NCBI GenBank assembly: GCA_023229505.1
Contig: JALNZD010000039.1
Location: 1 to 38,522 of the forward strand
Source of the DNA: Bacteroidales bacterium
GTDB lineage: Bacteria; Bacteroidota; Bacteroidia; Bacteroidales; JAGOPY01
DNA: 38,522 nucleotides
Direction: 5' to 3'
The number at the start of each line of letters is the position of its first letter. Position 1 is the first letter of the stretch. Positions 6,173 through 13,185 of this stretch are shown piece by piece. A program made the position numbers and the translations under genes. Below the pieces are notes generated by a model. That model searched no databases. It was not told where the DNA came from and saw only the letters and a list, made by a program, of their open reading frames with translations.

Positions 6173-6394
6173 ATGAAAAACAAAATCTACAAAATCTGTT
6201 CCATGCTGATCATTTTGTTATCAGCTATGAATGCACGCAGTGAGGTAATCATTGGCATCTCAGACCCGTTTCAATTTGGGGATACATCTGTAACAATTCC
6301 GCTTTCACCCCTTGCCATTGTCATACCTATATTGATGATCGGGTTATACACTTACTGGCGCTACTTTCATATTAAAAGAAATGAGGCCGTATAA
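6173..6394 (+). CDS. Small secreted or anchored protein with CTERM-like tail
   Basis: A 73-aa protein of unknown family. Residues 1-23 look like a signal peptide (KNK, then a hydrophobic core, ending near ARS). After about 20 polar residues comes IPLSPLAIVIPILMIGLYTY and the basic tail WRYFHIKRN. This is a P-x-S motif, a hydrophobic helix and a positive end, the layout of C-terminal sorting signals such as PEP-CTERM. With so short a mature part it may instead be a two-helix membrane peptide. It lies 72 bases upstream of the FISUMP gene on the same strand and may be cotranscribed with it. Confidence 0.6.
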   Translation: MKNKIYKICSMLIILLSAMNARSEVIIGISDPFQFGDTSVTIPLSPLAIVIPILMIGLYTYWRYFHIKRNEAV

Positions 6395-6466
6395 TCACTT
6401 TTATACCGGACACAATGCCTGCATATGTGCCAGCAACTAAACCAAAAAAATTCATCATTAAAACCT

Positions 6467-7417
6467 ATGACCATGAAAATAATTATTCTTTCTTTAGCTT
6501 TTTTCTCTGTCCTTAACTGGGCCTATGCCCAACCCGGCTCCATCACCAATATCCAGGTATCCCAGGGCGCCGGCGTAAATGAACGGGTGTTGGATATCCA
6601 ATTCGATCTCACGGGCAGTGACGCCGCGTATGATATTTCACTGGAAGTAAGCTTTGATAATGGTGGCACGTATTTGCCCATTGACCCAAATGAGGTGACA
6701 GGCGCAAGCAATGTCGTCCCGGGTAACGGCATCCCGCTTATCTGGGATGGCCGGATCAGCTACGCCGGTTATTCCACGGATATTGCACGCATAAAGATCA
6801 TTGCCACTGGAATCTGGCAATGCGGTAACCCCATCACTGACTCACGGGACGGTCAAAGTTACAATACTGTGCTAATCGGTACTCAATGCTGGATGAAAGA
6901 AAACCTGAATGTAGGAACGATGATCAATGAAAGCCAGGAGATGAGTGATAATGAAACGATTGAAAAATACTGCTATAATAATGATCCGGCAAATTGCAGT
7001 ACTTATGGTGGACTCTACCAGTGGAACGAAATAATGCAATATACCACTACCCCAGGCACACAAGGCATTTGCCCAGACGGTTGGCATATCCCAATGGATG
7101 AGGAATGGACTGCCTTAACTAATTATTTAGGAGGAGCATCTGTGGCAGGTGGCAAAATGAAGGAAGCGGGATTTGTACACTGGTATCCACCGAATACAGG
7201 GGCAACCAACGAAAGTGGTTTCACAGCTCTTCCGGGGGGTTACCGCCCCACCGGTGGGAGCTTCGACTACCTAGGCACGCACGGCCACTGGTGGTCTTCT
7301 ACGGATTACAGCGGGTCGACCGCCTGGCACCGGTACCTGGGCTACACTGACGCCGGTGCGCGCCGGTACTACTACTACAAGACGTACGGTTTTTCGTTGC
7401 GTTGCCTCCAGGACTGA
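6467..7417 (+). CDS. Secreted FISUMP-domain protein with DGR-like hypervariable C-terminus
   Basis: Surface or secreted protein. After a signal peptide (MKIIILSLAFFSVLNWAYAQ; start at 6467 or 6473 rather than the upstream ATG at 6425) comes a beta-sandwich domain of about 95 residues, then a Fibrobacter-succinogenes-major-paralogous (FISUMP) domain beginning DSRDGQSYNTVLIGTQCWM. Typical markers are WMKENLN, YGGLYQWNE, CPDGWHIP, EEWTALTNYLGG and the closing GFSLRC. The fold is related to C-type lectin/FGE-sulfatase folds that display variable loops. From 7241 to 7396 nearly every non-conserved position is an NNC codon (TAC, CAC, GAC, GGC, ACC, CGC) and none is AAC, while framework codons (TGG TGG TCT TCT, GGT TTT TCG) stay fixed. 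That is the pattern of adenine-directed mutagenesis of AAC codons by a DGR. Base composition shifts to GC-rich there. Confidence 0.85.
   Translation: MTMKIIILSLAFFSVLNWAYAQPGSITNIQVSQGAGVNERVLDIQFDLTGSDAAYDISLEVSFDNGGTYLPIDPNEVTGASNVVPGNGIPLIWDGRISYAGYSTDIARIKIIATGIWQCGNPITDSRDGQSYNTVLIGTQCWMKENLNVGTMINESQEMSDNETIEKYCYNNDPANCSTYGGLYQWNEIMQYTTTPGTQGICPDGWHIPMDEEWTALTNYLGGASVAGGKMKEAGFVHWYPPNTGATNESGFTALPGGYRPTGGSFDYLGTHGHWWSSTDYSGSTAWHRYLGYTDAGARRYYYYKTYGFSLRCLQD
7241..7396 (+). other. Candidate DGR variable region (VR)
   Basis: In-frame stretch coding GYR through KTYGF at the C-terminal end of the FISUMP protein. Variable sites are encoded by NNC codons, including four TAC in a row at 7370-7381, consistent with AAC triplets in an unseen template. 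Asparagine is missing from this stretch, although FISUMP proteins are usually Asn-rich here. The unmutated tail GGTTTTTCG and TGCGTTGCCTCC would be the homing anchor. No template repeat was found in the window. Confidence 0.6.
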
Positions 7418-7424
7418 TTGGTTA

Positions 7425-7454
7425 TCCCGACAAAGTCGGGACGGGCGAAGCCCG
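7425..7454. repeat. Double hairpin directly after the variable region
   Basis: TCCCGAC-AAA-GTCGGGA (7425-7441) is followed without gap by CGGGC-GAA-GCCCG (7442-7454), eight bases beyond the FISUMP stop. It could terminate transcription weakly, or act as the hairpin that in known DGRs lies just downstream of the VR and helps target recognition. The first hairpin also occurs at 5215-5231, so it may simply be a dispersed repeat. Confidence 0.75.
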
Positions 7455-7476
7455 TTTGATTTATTTGATTATTTAT

Positions 7477-7510
7477 CCCCGCAAAAGCGGGATCATCCCG
7501 CGTAGTGGGG
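7477..7510. repeat. Two further GC hairpins
   Basis: CCCCGC-AAAA-GCGGG at 7477-7491 and CCC-GCGTAGT-GGG around 7497-7509 follow in the same intergenic stretch, before a run of seven T at 7522-7528. They may act as the terminator of the FISUMP transcript. The 190 bases from 7511 to 7702 show no gene. Confidence 0.55.
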
Positions 7511-7702
7511 GGGTATAGTTGTTTTTTTACTAAATCGGGAATTTAAGATTGATAAAGCAATAACGAAAACCAGCATCAGTACAAGCATCAAAGGTAGGCT
7601 GATTAACTTTTGCCATTATTTTTACTATTTAAAGTTTCAAGGGCGATTTCTTTTGCTTCTTTTTCTCCATCGCAAATATTGAAGAAAAAGAAGCCGGTGG
7701 TA

Positions 7703-7818
7703 TTCAAACGCTGACAGGTCTTCGACCCTGTCAGGTTCGATTGCCAATCGACCTGTCAGTGTCCGACGAAGGAGGACCTGATAGCGTCCGATAGCAGACT
7801 AACCCTTCAGCGTTTGAA
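7703..7818. repeat. 116-bp inverted-repeat element (MITE-like or terminator)
   Basis: Ends TTCAAACGCTGA (7703-7714) and TCAGCGTTTGAA (7807-7818) are perfect 12-bp inverted repeats. Inside are nested hairpins: CTGACAGG with CCTGTCAG, and GGTTCGATTG with CAATCGACC. The element ends two bases from the stop codon of the flavin-reductase gene and may end the tyrosine operon transcript. Self-complementary ends, nested stems and no coding capacity also fit a small mobile repeat. Confidence 0.65.
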
Positions 7819-7820
7819 AT

Positions 7821-8705
7821 TTATAGATTTATAAGCATCAGTAGCTTCAATGCTTCATAGGCATGCCCGGTCTGAAGGTAATTTAATGCCAGCCTGTTCA
7901 ACTCGGTTGAGATATCTAAGGAAGTCTCGATTAATTCTTTAATTTCAGGATTTTCTTGAATAGCTCTTATTTCTTCTGCATTTGGTAAATTTTCCACGTT
8001 ACCGAGCTGCCCCAGGTCATTTCCTGTGAGAACGCGGCTGTTGCGTATCTTCTCAGGCAGGGCATCAATCCCGATTCCCATCCGCTGCAATGGTTTTTCA
8101 ACTTCAAAGAGCGCATCGCCGAATGCCCTGACATAGTAATCCTTACCCAGCCTGCCTACCAGCCTGATCTTCTGCTGGTCGATCATCCCGTCATCGCCAA
8201 GAATATCCTCATTGACGTGCATAATCAGGATCTCACAGATGATCAGGTTCGCTGCCCCTCCCCCGCTGCCGGTTTCAATAATATCCCTGACACGGCATTC
8301 CATTTGCACCGGGGACTCTTTAACCCTGAACGGTCGTACCAGTTCAGAAGGTAATTTAGAAAAACCTGCCTTAATGAATTCGTCGACGCCCGGCGGGTAT
8401 TCCGTACTAGCCAGACTGGCCTGGTTGACCATATCATAGGTAACGACGTTAATTACAACTTCAGGTACACTCTTTGCATTCTCAAGCGTATTTTTTGTAC
8501 TGTTATCGCGTCCCCGTCTCGAAGGGGAAAAGATGAGCGTAGTGGGGTTATACCCAAAGACATTAAAAAAGCTGAATGGGGAAAGGTTCGGATTCCCCCT
8601 GGCATCCACCGTACTGGCAAAAGCAATGGGACGCGGTGCGATGCTGCCAAGCAAGTACTGGTGCATTTTCGGATGGGGTGTCTCACCTGGGATAATTCGT
8701 AGCAT
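7821..8705 (-). CDS. Flavin-reductase-like (FMN-binding split barrel) protein
   Basis: A 294-aa protein with an N-terminal flavin-reductase-like domain (about 15-190): GSIAPRPIAFASTVDARGNPNLSPFSFFN is the typical FMN-binding entry of the split-barrel family, and NTLENAKSVPEVVINVVTYDM the following helix and strand. The remaining about 100 residues are helical and are not part of the standard domain. It is the last gene of the homogentisate operon, 41 bases after fahA. Members of this family reduce or hold flavin for partner oxygenases; its substrate here is unknown. The ATG at 8705 is followed by the expected IPGETPHPKMHQYLLG start. A role in aromatic catabolism is inferred from position only. 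Confidence 0.85.
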   Translation of the reverse strand: MLRIIPGETPHPKMHQYLLGSIAPRPIAFASTVDARGNPNLSPFSFFNVFGYNPTTLIFSPSRRGRDNSTKNTLENAKSVPEVVINVVTYDMVNQASLASTEYPPGVDEFIKAGFSKLPSELVRPFRVKESPVQMECRVRDIIETGSGGGAANLIICEILIMHVNEDILGDDGMIDQQKIRLVGRLGKDYYVRAFGDALFEVEKPLQRMGIGIDALPEKIRNSRVLTGNDLGQLGNVENLPNAEEIRAIQENPEIKELIETSLDISTELNRLALNYLQTGHAYEALKLLMLINL

Positions 8706-8746
8706 ATATTATCTTATTCCAAATTTCTAGTTTCAAATTTCAATTT

Positions 8747-10042
8747 TCATTTTGCCGGCAGGATTTGCATGCGGCATTCCCCGAATCCCACGCGAACACC
8801 ATTCTTCTCTCCATAGCCATGCATCACCACCGAATCATAATCCTCAATAAAACTCCTTTTACTGCCATCCGGCATTGTAATGGGCTTTGTGCCTTTCCAG
8901 GCCAGTTCAAGCATGGATCCGAAAGAGTCTTCCCCAGGGCCGCTGATAGTGCCGGAAGCGCAGATATCACCCACTTCGACATTGCAGCCGTTCACGGTAT
9001 GATGCGCCAGCATCTGGGAAAAGTTCCAGTATAAGTACTTCAGGTTGGAGATGCTTAAAATTGTCGATTGTCGATTGTCATTAACAGATCGCTGACCGCT
9101 GACCGCCGACCGCTGACTTCCCGGCTCAATAAAAACCTCAAGATTAATATCGAAATGCTTACTGCCATCATATTGCAAATATGGCAAAACTTTAGGCAAC
9201 TGGAGAGGGCCGGGTGTCCTGAAGGGTTCCACGGCTTCAAGTGTAACTATCCAGGGTGAGATGACCGACCCGAAATTTTTACTTAGAAATGGACCTAGCG
9301 GAACGTATTCCCATTTCTGAATATCACGGGCCGACAAATCATTAAACAACACCAAACCAAATATATACTCTTCTGTTTCTGAAGTTTTGATTGAAGAGCC
9401 TAACTCGGAATTACGCCCGATGACAAATCCAATTTCCAGTTCAAAGTCGAGTTGTCCGCTTGGACCAAATACAGGTGATTCCTGGTCATCAGCCTTTGTT
9501 TGCCCCGAAGGACGATAGATAGGAGTTCCGCTGACGACAATTGAAGAGGCACGGCCATGATAACCAACCGGGAGATGTTTCCAGTTCGGCAAAAGTGCAT
9601 TTTTGGGATCACGGAACATCACGCCGACATTGTAGGCATGCTGCTCACTGGCATAGAAATCAGTATAATTCCCCACTTTAACAGGCATGTGCATGGTCAC
9701 AGATTCAATAGGATGCAAGGCCAATGCGCATGCTTCCTGGTTTGCCTTAAGGTCATCGTTCGTTTCAAGGAATAGTTCCCCGAGCCGGTTTCGTACTTTG
9801 CTGGTGACAAGCTTTCCAAGGGCAATGAATTCATTCAGGTAAGGTTGATAAAAGACAGTAAGGTCATCAATACCGAGATCATCGAAATATCCAAAATCGG
9901 CCAGAACGGAAAGGTCAACGACGGTATCTCCGATCCGGGTAGCAGGCCTTGGATCACTATTTCCGTGACTGAATATCCCGAATGGAATATTATAAATAGA
10001 AAAATCAGAATTATCCAGTATTGATATCCAGGATCTCATCAT
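8747..10042 (-). CDS. fahA: Fumarylacetoacetase
   Basis: Hydrolyses fumarylacetoacetate to fumarate and acetoacetate, the last step of tyrosine breakdown. The N-terminal domain contains NIPFGIFSHGNSDPRPATRIGD. The catalytic domain shows GNYTDFYASEQHA (metal Asp and catalytic His), DFELEIGFVIG (metal Glu pair), NDLSARDIQKWEY, PLGPFLSKNFG and AHHTVNGCNVEVGDICASGTISGP. Length 431 aa is a little above the usual size because residues about 307-329 (SQRSAVSGQRSVNDNRQST) are a repeat-derived insert in the loop before the NLKYLYWNFSQ strand. The frame stays open across it and the active-site motifs are intact, so the enzyme is probably functional. The first ATG (10042) directly precedes the second Met; homologues usually start nearer to this point with a shorter leader. 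Confidence 0.95.
   Translation of the reverse strand: MMRSWISILDNSDFSIYNIPFGIFSHGNSDPRPATRIGDTVVDLSVLADFGYFDDLGIDDLTVFYQPYLNEFIALGKLVTSKVRNRLGELFLETNDDLKANQEACALALHPIESVTMHMPVKVGNYTDFYASEQHAYNVGVMFRDPKNALLPNWKHLPVGYHGRASSIVVSGTPIYRPSGQTKADDQESPVFGPSGQLDFELEIGFVIGRNSELGSSIKTSETEEYIFGLVLFNDLSARDIQKWEYVPLGPFLSKNFGSVISPWIVTLEAVEPFRTPGPLQLPKVLPYLQYDGSKHFDINLEVFIEPGSQRSAVSGQRSVNDNRQSTILSISNLKYLYWNFSQMLAHHTVNGCNVEVGDICASGTISGPGEDSFGSMLELAWKGTKPITMPDGSKRSFIEDYDSVVMHGYGEKNGVRVGFGECRMQILPAK
9058..9122 (-). repeat. Repeat insert inside fahA coding sequence
   Basis: Tandem CGCTGACCGCTGACCG units next to ATTGTCGATTGTCGATTGTC units, read in frame as SQRSAVSGQRS and DNRQST. The same GATTGTCG unit fills the non-coding gap at 4002-4017. 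Family members elsewhere lack this loop. Confidence 0.75.
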
Positions 10043-10104
10043 TTAAGTTCAAAGTTCAAAATAAAAATTCCAATTTTCAACTTTCAATTTTCAATTTTCA
10101 ATGC

Positions 10105-11199
10105 TCAAAGCGTTCCTCTTTTTTCCTGCTCACGTTCAATGGATTCAAACAACGCCTTAAAGTTGCCTTTACCGAATGATTTTGCCCCTTTTCGCTGAAT
10201 AATCTCATAGAACACTGTTGGCCTGTCTTCCACCGGCTTAGTGAAGATCTGGAGCAGGTAACCTTCGTCATCCCGGTCGATAAGGATATTCAGTTCTTTA
10301 AGCGGTTTAAGGTCCTCATCGATCTCCCCTACCCTTGAAAGCACATCTTCATAATAAATATCGGGGACATATAAGAATTCGACCCCTCTCCTTCTTAATT
10401 CACTGACAGTGCGAATAATATTATCCGTGGACATGGCGACATGCTGAACGCCAGGGCCCCGGTAAAAGTCGATATACTCCTCAATTTGTGATTTCTTTTT
10501 GCCTTCGGCTGGTTCATTCAGCGGGAATTTGATGCGCCCGTTACCATTTGCCATTACCTTCGACATCAGGGCGGTGTATTCAGTTGAAATGTCTTTGTCA
10601 TCGAAAGAAACCAGTTGGGAAAATCCCATCACTTCAGCATAAAATTTAGCCCATTGGTTCATTTCTCCCCATCCCACGTTACCGACCATATGATCTACAT
10701 ACTTTAATCCCAATGGTTCTGCCCTGTATGTGGGCTCCCATTTAATGAATCCCGGAAGGAAAGGACCGTTATAATCTTTTCTCTCAACGAAGATATGAAC
10801 GGTTTCACCATAAGTATGAATCCCTGACCTGACCACCCTGCCATTTTTATCCTCTTCAACAGCAGGCTGCATATAAGGTTTAGCGCCTCTTTTAACCGTT
10901 TCGTGGAAAGCGCCTGCAGCATCATCGACCCATAAAGCGATCACCTTTACCCCATCGCCATGCATTTTCACATGTTCACTGACCGGGGAATCAGGTACAA
11001 GTGATGTAGTAAATACAAACCGGATCTTATCCTGAACCAGCACATAGGAGGTTTTCTCCTTATCCCCTGTTTCAAGTCCTTTGTATGCCAATGGCTGAAA
11101 CCCAAAAGCCAACTGATAATAGTAAGCAGCCTGTTTGGCATTTCCGACATAAAACTCAACATAATCGGTGCCGTTGATAGGCAGAAAGTCTTTATTCAT
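10105..11199 (-). CDS. hppD: 4-Hydroxyphenylpyruvate dioxygenase
   Basis: Fe(II) enzyme that converts 4-hydroxyphenylpyruvate and oxygen to homogentisate and CO2. The N-terminal vicinal-oxygen-chelate domain begins GTDYVEFYVGNAKQAAYYY. The catalytic domain has the first iron His in YVDHMVGNV, the second in GPGVQHVAMSTDNI, and the Glu in VFYEIIQRKG near the C-terminus, after LLQIFTKPVEDRPT. Length 364 aa is normal. The gene lies between the four-helix-bundle gene and fahA in the operon, with filler repeats of the GAAATTTGAAA kind on both sides. Start ATG at 11199. Confidence 0.97.
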   Translation of the reverse strand: MNKDFLPINGTDYVEFYVGNAKQAAYYYQLAFGFQPLAYKGLETGDKEKTSYVLVQDKIRFVFTTSLVPDSPVSEHVKMHGDGVKVIALWVDDAAGAFHETVKRGAKPYMQPAVEEDKNGRVVRSGIHTYGETVHIFVERKDYNGPFLPGFIKWEPTYRAEPLGLKYVDHMVGNVGWGEMNQWAKFYAEVMGFSQLVSFDDKDISTEYTALMSKVMANGNGRIKFPLNEPAEGKKKSQIEEYIDFYRGPGVQHVAMSTDNIIRTVSELRRRGVEFLYVPDIYYEDVLSRVGEIDEDLKPLKELNILIDRDDEGYLLQIFTKPVEDRPTVFYEIIQRKGAKSFGKGNFKALFESIEREQEKRGTL

Positions 11200-11277
11200 G
11201 ATGATTGAAATTTGAAAATCGAAATTTGAAAATCGAAATTTGAAATTTGAAATTAGGGAACAACATGTAAAGCTATT
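11200..11277. repeat. GAAATTTGAAA-type filler between hppD and the four-helix-bundle gene
   Basis: Units of GAAATTTGAAAATC and GAAATTTGAAATTTGAAA are repeated four to five times. Similar filler lies at 8706-8750, 10043-10104 and 11640-11712, so nearly every gap in this operon has been filled or expanded by this repeat type. Confidence 0.7.
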
Positions 11278-11628
11278 TTATTTAGTGCTGCTAATGAATG
11301 CATTAAGTTTAGGACCAAGTTCATTAATAAGTGATTCATATTCTTTAATGTCATCAAGATTAACAATTTTCCTTCTGATTAGTTTTCTTAACCATGTTTT
11401 TGTTTCCTCGAATGACCCTCGTGCATAACGGTAAAACAATTTTCTGTCACCAGGAGTAAATCTTCCATAACCTTCTGAAATATTTGCAGCTATACTATCT
11501 GAAGACCTAATAATTTGATAACCAATTGTTCGTTGAACTTTTTCCGGCCATTTATCAAAATCATTCCATATTTTATCAGAAAACTTTTCAGAAAGAATGT
11601 AAACATCCAACTCAACCAACCTCTTCAT
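11278..11628 (-). CDS. Four-helix-bundle (23S rRNA intervening-sequence type) protein
   Basis: A 116-aa protein of the S23/TIGR02436 family, first known from intervening sequences of 23S rRNA genes and now found widely as stand-alone genes; the molecular role is unclear, though nucleic-acid binding has been suggested. Recognisable parts are LSEKFSD, the central QIIRSSDSIAANISEGYGR and the FYRYARGSFEETKTWL helix. The open frame extends up to 11691, but the extra 21 residues (KWKFGLERKRGK) are read from filler repeat; the ATG at 11628 with GAGGGGAA upstream fits the family start. It interrupts the hmgA-hppD pair and is unrelated to tyrosine catabolism, which suggests a later insertion. Confidence 0.88.
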   Translation of the reverse strand: MKRLVELDVYILSEKFSDKIWNDFDKWPEKVQRTIGYQIIRSSDSIAANISEGYGRFTPGDRKLFYRYARGSFEETKTWLRKLIRRKIVNLDDIKEYESLINELGPKLNAFISSTK

Positions 11629-11714
11629 TTTTCCCCTCTTTCTTTCTAACCCAAATTTCCATTTTCCAATTTCAAAATCACTCAGCCCCAATTTCTATTT
11701 TCAAATTTCTAATT

Positions 11715-12956
11715 TCACTCTATCCAACTTTTATAGTACTCTCCATCCTCAATATCCAATGCTTGTTTAGTAATTTTCAGCGGCCGGAAAGTATCGACCA
11801 TCACAGCCAGTTCATGGGTTTCCTTTTGTCCCAGGCTTTTTTCAACAGTACCTGGATGTGGCCCGTGCGGTATGCCGATCGGGTGAAGGGTGATCTGGCC
11901 TCTCTCTACATGTTTCCGGCTCATGAATTCTCCATCGACATAGTATAACACCTCATCGGAATCAACATTACTGTGATTATAGGGTATTGGTATTGAAAGC
12001 GGGTGATAATCATACATGCGGGGAACAAAAGCACAGGTTACAAAATTGTTGGCTTCGAAGGTTTGATGGACAGGAGGCGGCTGATGAATGCGCCCGGTAA
12101 TAGGCTCGAAATCGTGTATTGATAAGGCATAAGGATAATGATAGCCATCCCAGCCAACGACATCAAAGGGATGCGATGCGTAATGATATGGATAGATCAT
12201 ATCCTGCTTCTTTATCAGTACAACGAAATCGCCTTTTTCATCATGAGTTTCCAGATCTTGTGGCTTGCGGATGTCCCGCTCATAGTATGGCGCATGCTCC
12301 AAAAGCTGCCCGACGCGGTTAACATATTTTTTTGGAAACCGGAACGGGCTGAATGATTCGACAATAAACAGCCGGTTATCTTCTGTTTTGAACTCAAGCT
12401 GATAAATAGTACCTCTTGGGATGATCAGATGGTCGCCATACCCGAAAGAAAGATTGCCATACATCGTTTTTAAAACTCCTTCACCTTCATGGACAAAGAT
12501 CATCTCATGCGCATCAGAATTTTTAAAGTAATATTCCTTCCGCTCAAGTGAGTTCTGAGTTTTGAGTTCTGAGTTCTGAGTTTTTCCTGACTTCTGCCTA
12601 CTGTCAACTGTCAACTGCCCACTTCCCCATGCCTCAGGCGCTGCCAAAATGATATAGCAGTCATCATTAACCAAAACCGGCTTCCTGCTCTTCAGGTAAT
12701 CGCTTTCAGGGTTTACTTTGAATCCCTGGAAGCTGCGGTGTTGCATGTTCTTGGCAATGGCTATTTCAGGAGCGATTGAAAAAGGTTCATCAATTTTTGT
12801 AACCAGGGTCGGAGGATAGTTGTGGTAGACCAGCGAATATTCGGCAGAAAAACCTTCCGTTGAGACAAGTTGCTCGGCATACAGGTTCCCATCCGGTTTG
12901 CGGAACTGGATATGGCGTTTGGGTGGTATATTCCCGAGTTTATGGTAATGTGGCAT
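11715..12956 (-). CDS. hmgA: Homogentisate 1,2-dioxygenase
   Basis: Opens the ring of homogentisate to 4-maleylacetoacetate with a non-haem Fe(II). The cupin core shows GDHLIIPRGTIYQLEF, DVVGWDGYHYPYALSIHDFEPITGRIHQPPPVHQTF, the iron-binding PYNHSNVDSDEVLYY (His and Glu) and HPIGIPHGPHPG (His). Length 413 aa; residues about 110-139 are an insert made of simple repeats (QLTVDSRQ, KTQNSELKTQNS) that is not part of the family. The iron ligands lie far from it and the frame is open. It is the first gene of the operon, with a TAnnTTTG promoter 34-41 bases upstream. Start ATG 12956. Confidence 0.95.
   Translation of the reverse strand: MPHYHKLGNIPPKRHIQFRKPDGNLYAEQLVSTEGFSAEYSLVYHNYPPTLVTKIDEPFSIAPEIAIAKNMQHRSFQGFKVNPESDYLKSRKPVLVNDDCYIILAAPEAWGSGQLTVDSRQKSGKTQNSELKTQNSLERKEYYFKNSDAHEMIFVHEGEGVLKTMYGNLSFGYGDHLIIPRGTIYQLEFKTEDNRLFIVESFSPFRFPKKYVNRVGQLLEHAPYYERDIRKPQDLETHDEKGDFVVLIKKQDMIYPYHYASHPFDVVGWDGYHYPYALSIHDFEPITGRIHQPPPVHQTFEANNFVTCAFVPRMYDYHPLSIPIPYNHSNVDSDEVLYYVDGEFMSRKHVERGQITLHPIGIPHGPHPGTVEKSLGQKETHELAVMVDTFRPLKITKQALDIEDGEYYKSWIE
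12541..12628 (-). repeat. Repeat insert inside hmgA coding sequence
   Basis: Three to four copies of GAGTTCTGAGTTTTGAGTTC-type units adjoin TGTCAACTGTCAACTG units. They translate to TVDSRQ and TQNSELKTQNS. The insertion is in frame and replaces or extends a loop between the QAPEAWGSG-type strand and KEYYFKNSDAHE. Confidence 0.75.
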
Positions 12957-12989
12957 GTAGGCTTATTTAGAATGGTTTTAAAGTTCAGA

Positions 12990-13022
12990 CAAAGATAAAG
13001 ATTTGCTGAGAATAATATCAAC
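12990..13022 (-). promoter_or_regulatory. Promoter of the homogentisate operon
   Basis: On the minus strand TATCTTTG (12990-12997) matches the Bacteroidota -7 motif TAnnTTTG, and GTTG (13019-13022) lies 21 bases upstream at the -33 position. Transcription would begin a few bases downstream, leaving a short leader before the hmgA ATG. Confidence 0.65.
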
Positions 13023-13029
13023 TTTTTGA

Positions 13030-13100
13030 GATGTAAAAAGTAGTCCCACCGTTCCACTGTTTCACTATTTCACCGTTCCACTGTCTCACTGTTCCAGGCT
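13030..13100. repeat. Filler repeats upstream of the operon
   Basis: Units of CCACCGTTCCACTGTTTCACT, given here as alternating CCACTGT, TTCACTATT and CACCGTTCC, are repeated about five times. They resemble the other low-complexity fillers of this window. Confidence 0.6.
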
Positions 13101-13185
13101 AACAGGAACACGGAGTGCAGCCCTTTTGATGTCAGGTATTCCCTGAATAGCTTCAGTGAAACGTTCTTAAATCTGCGGGCCATTA

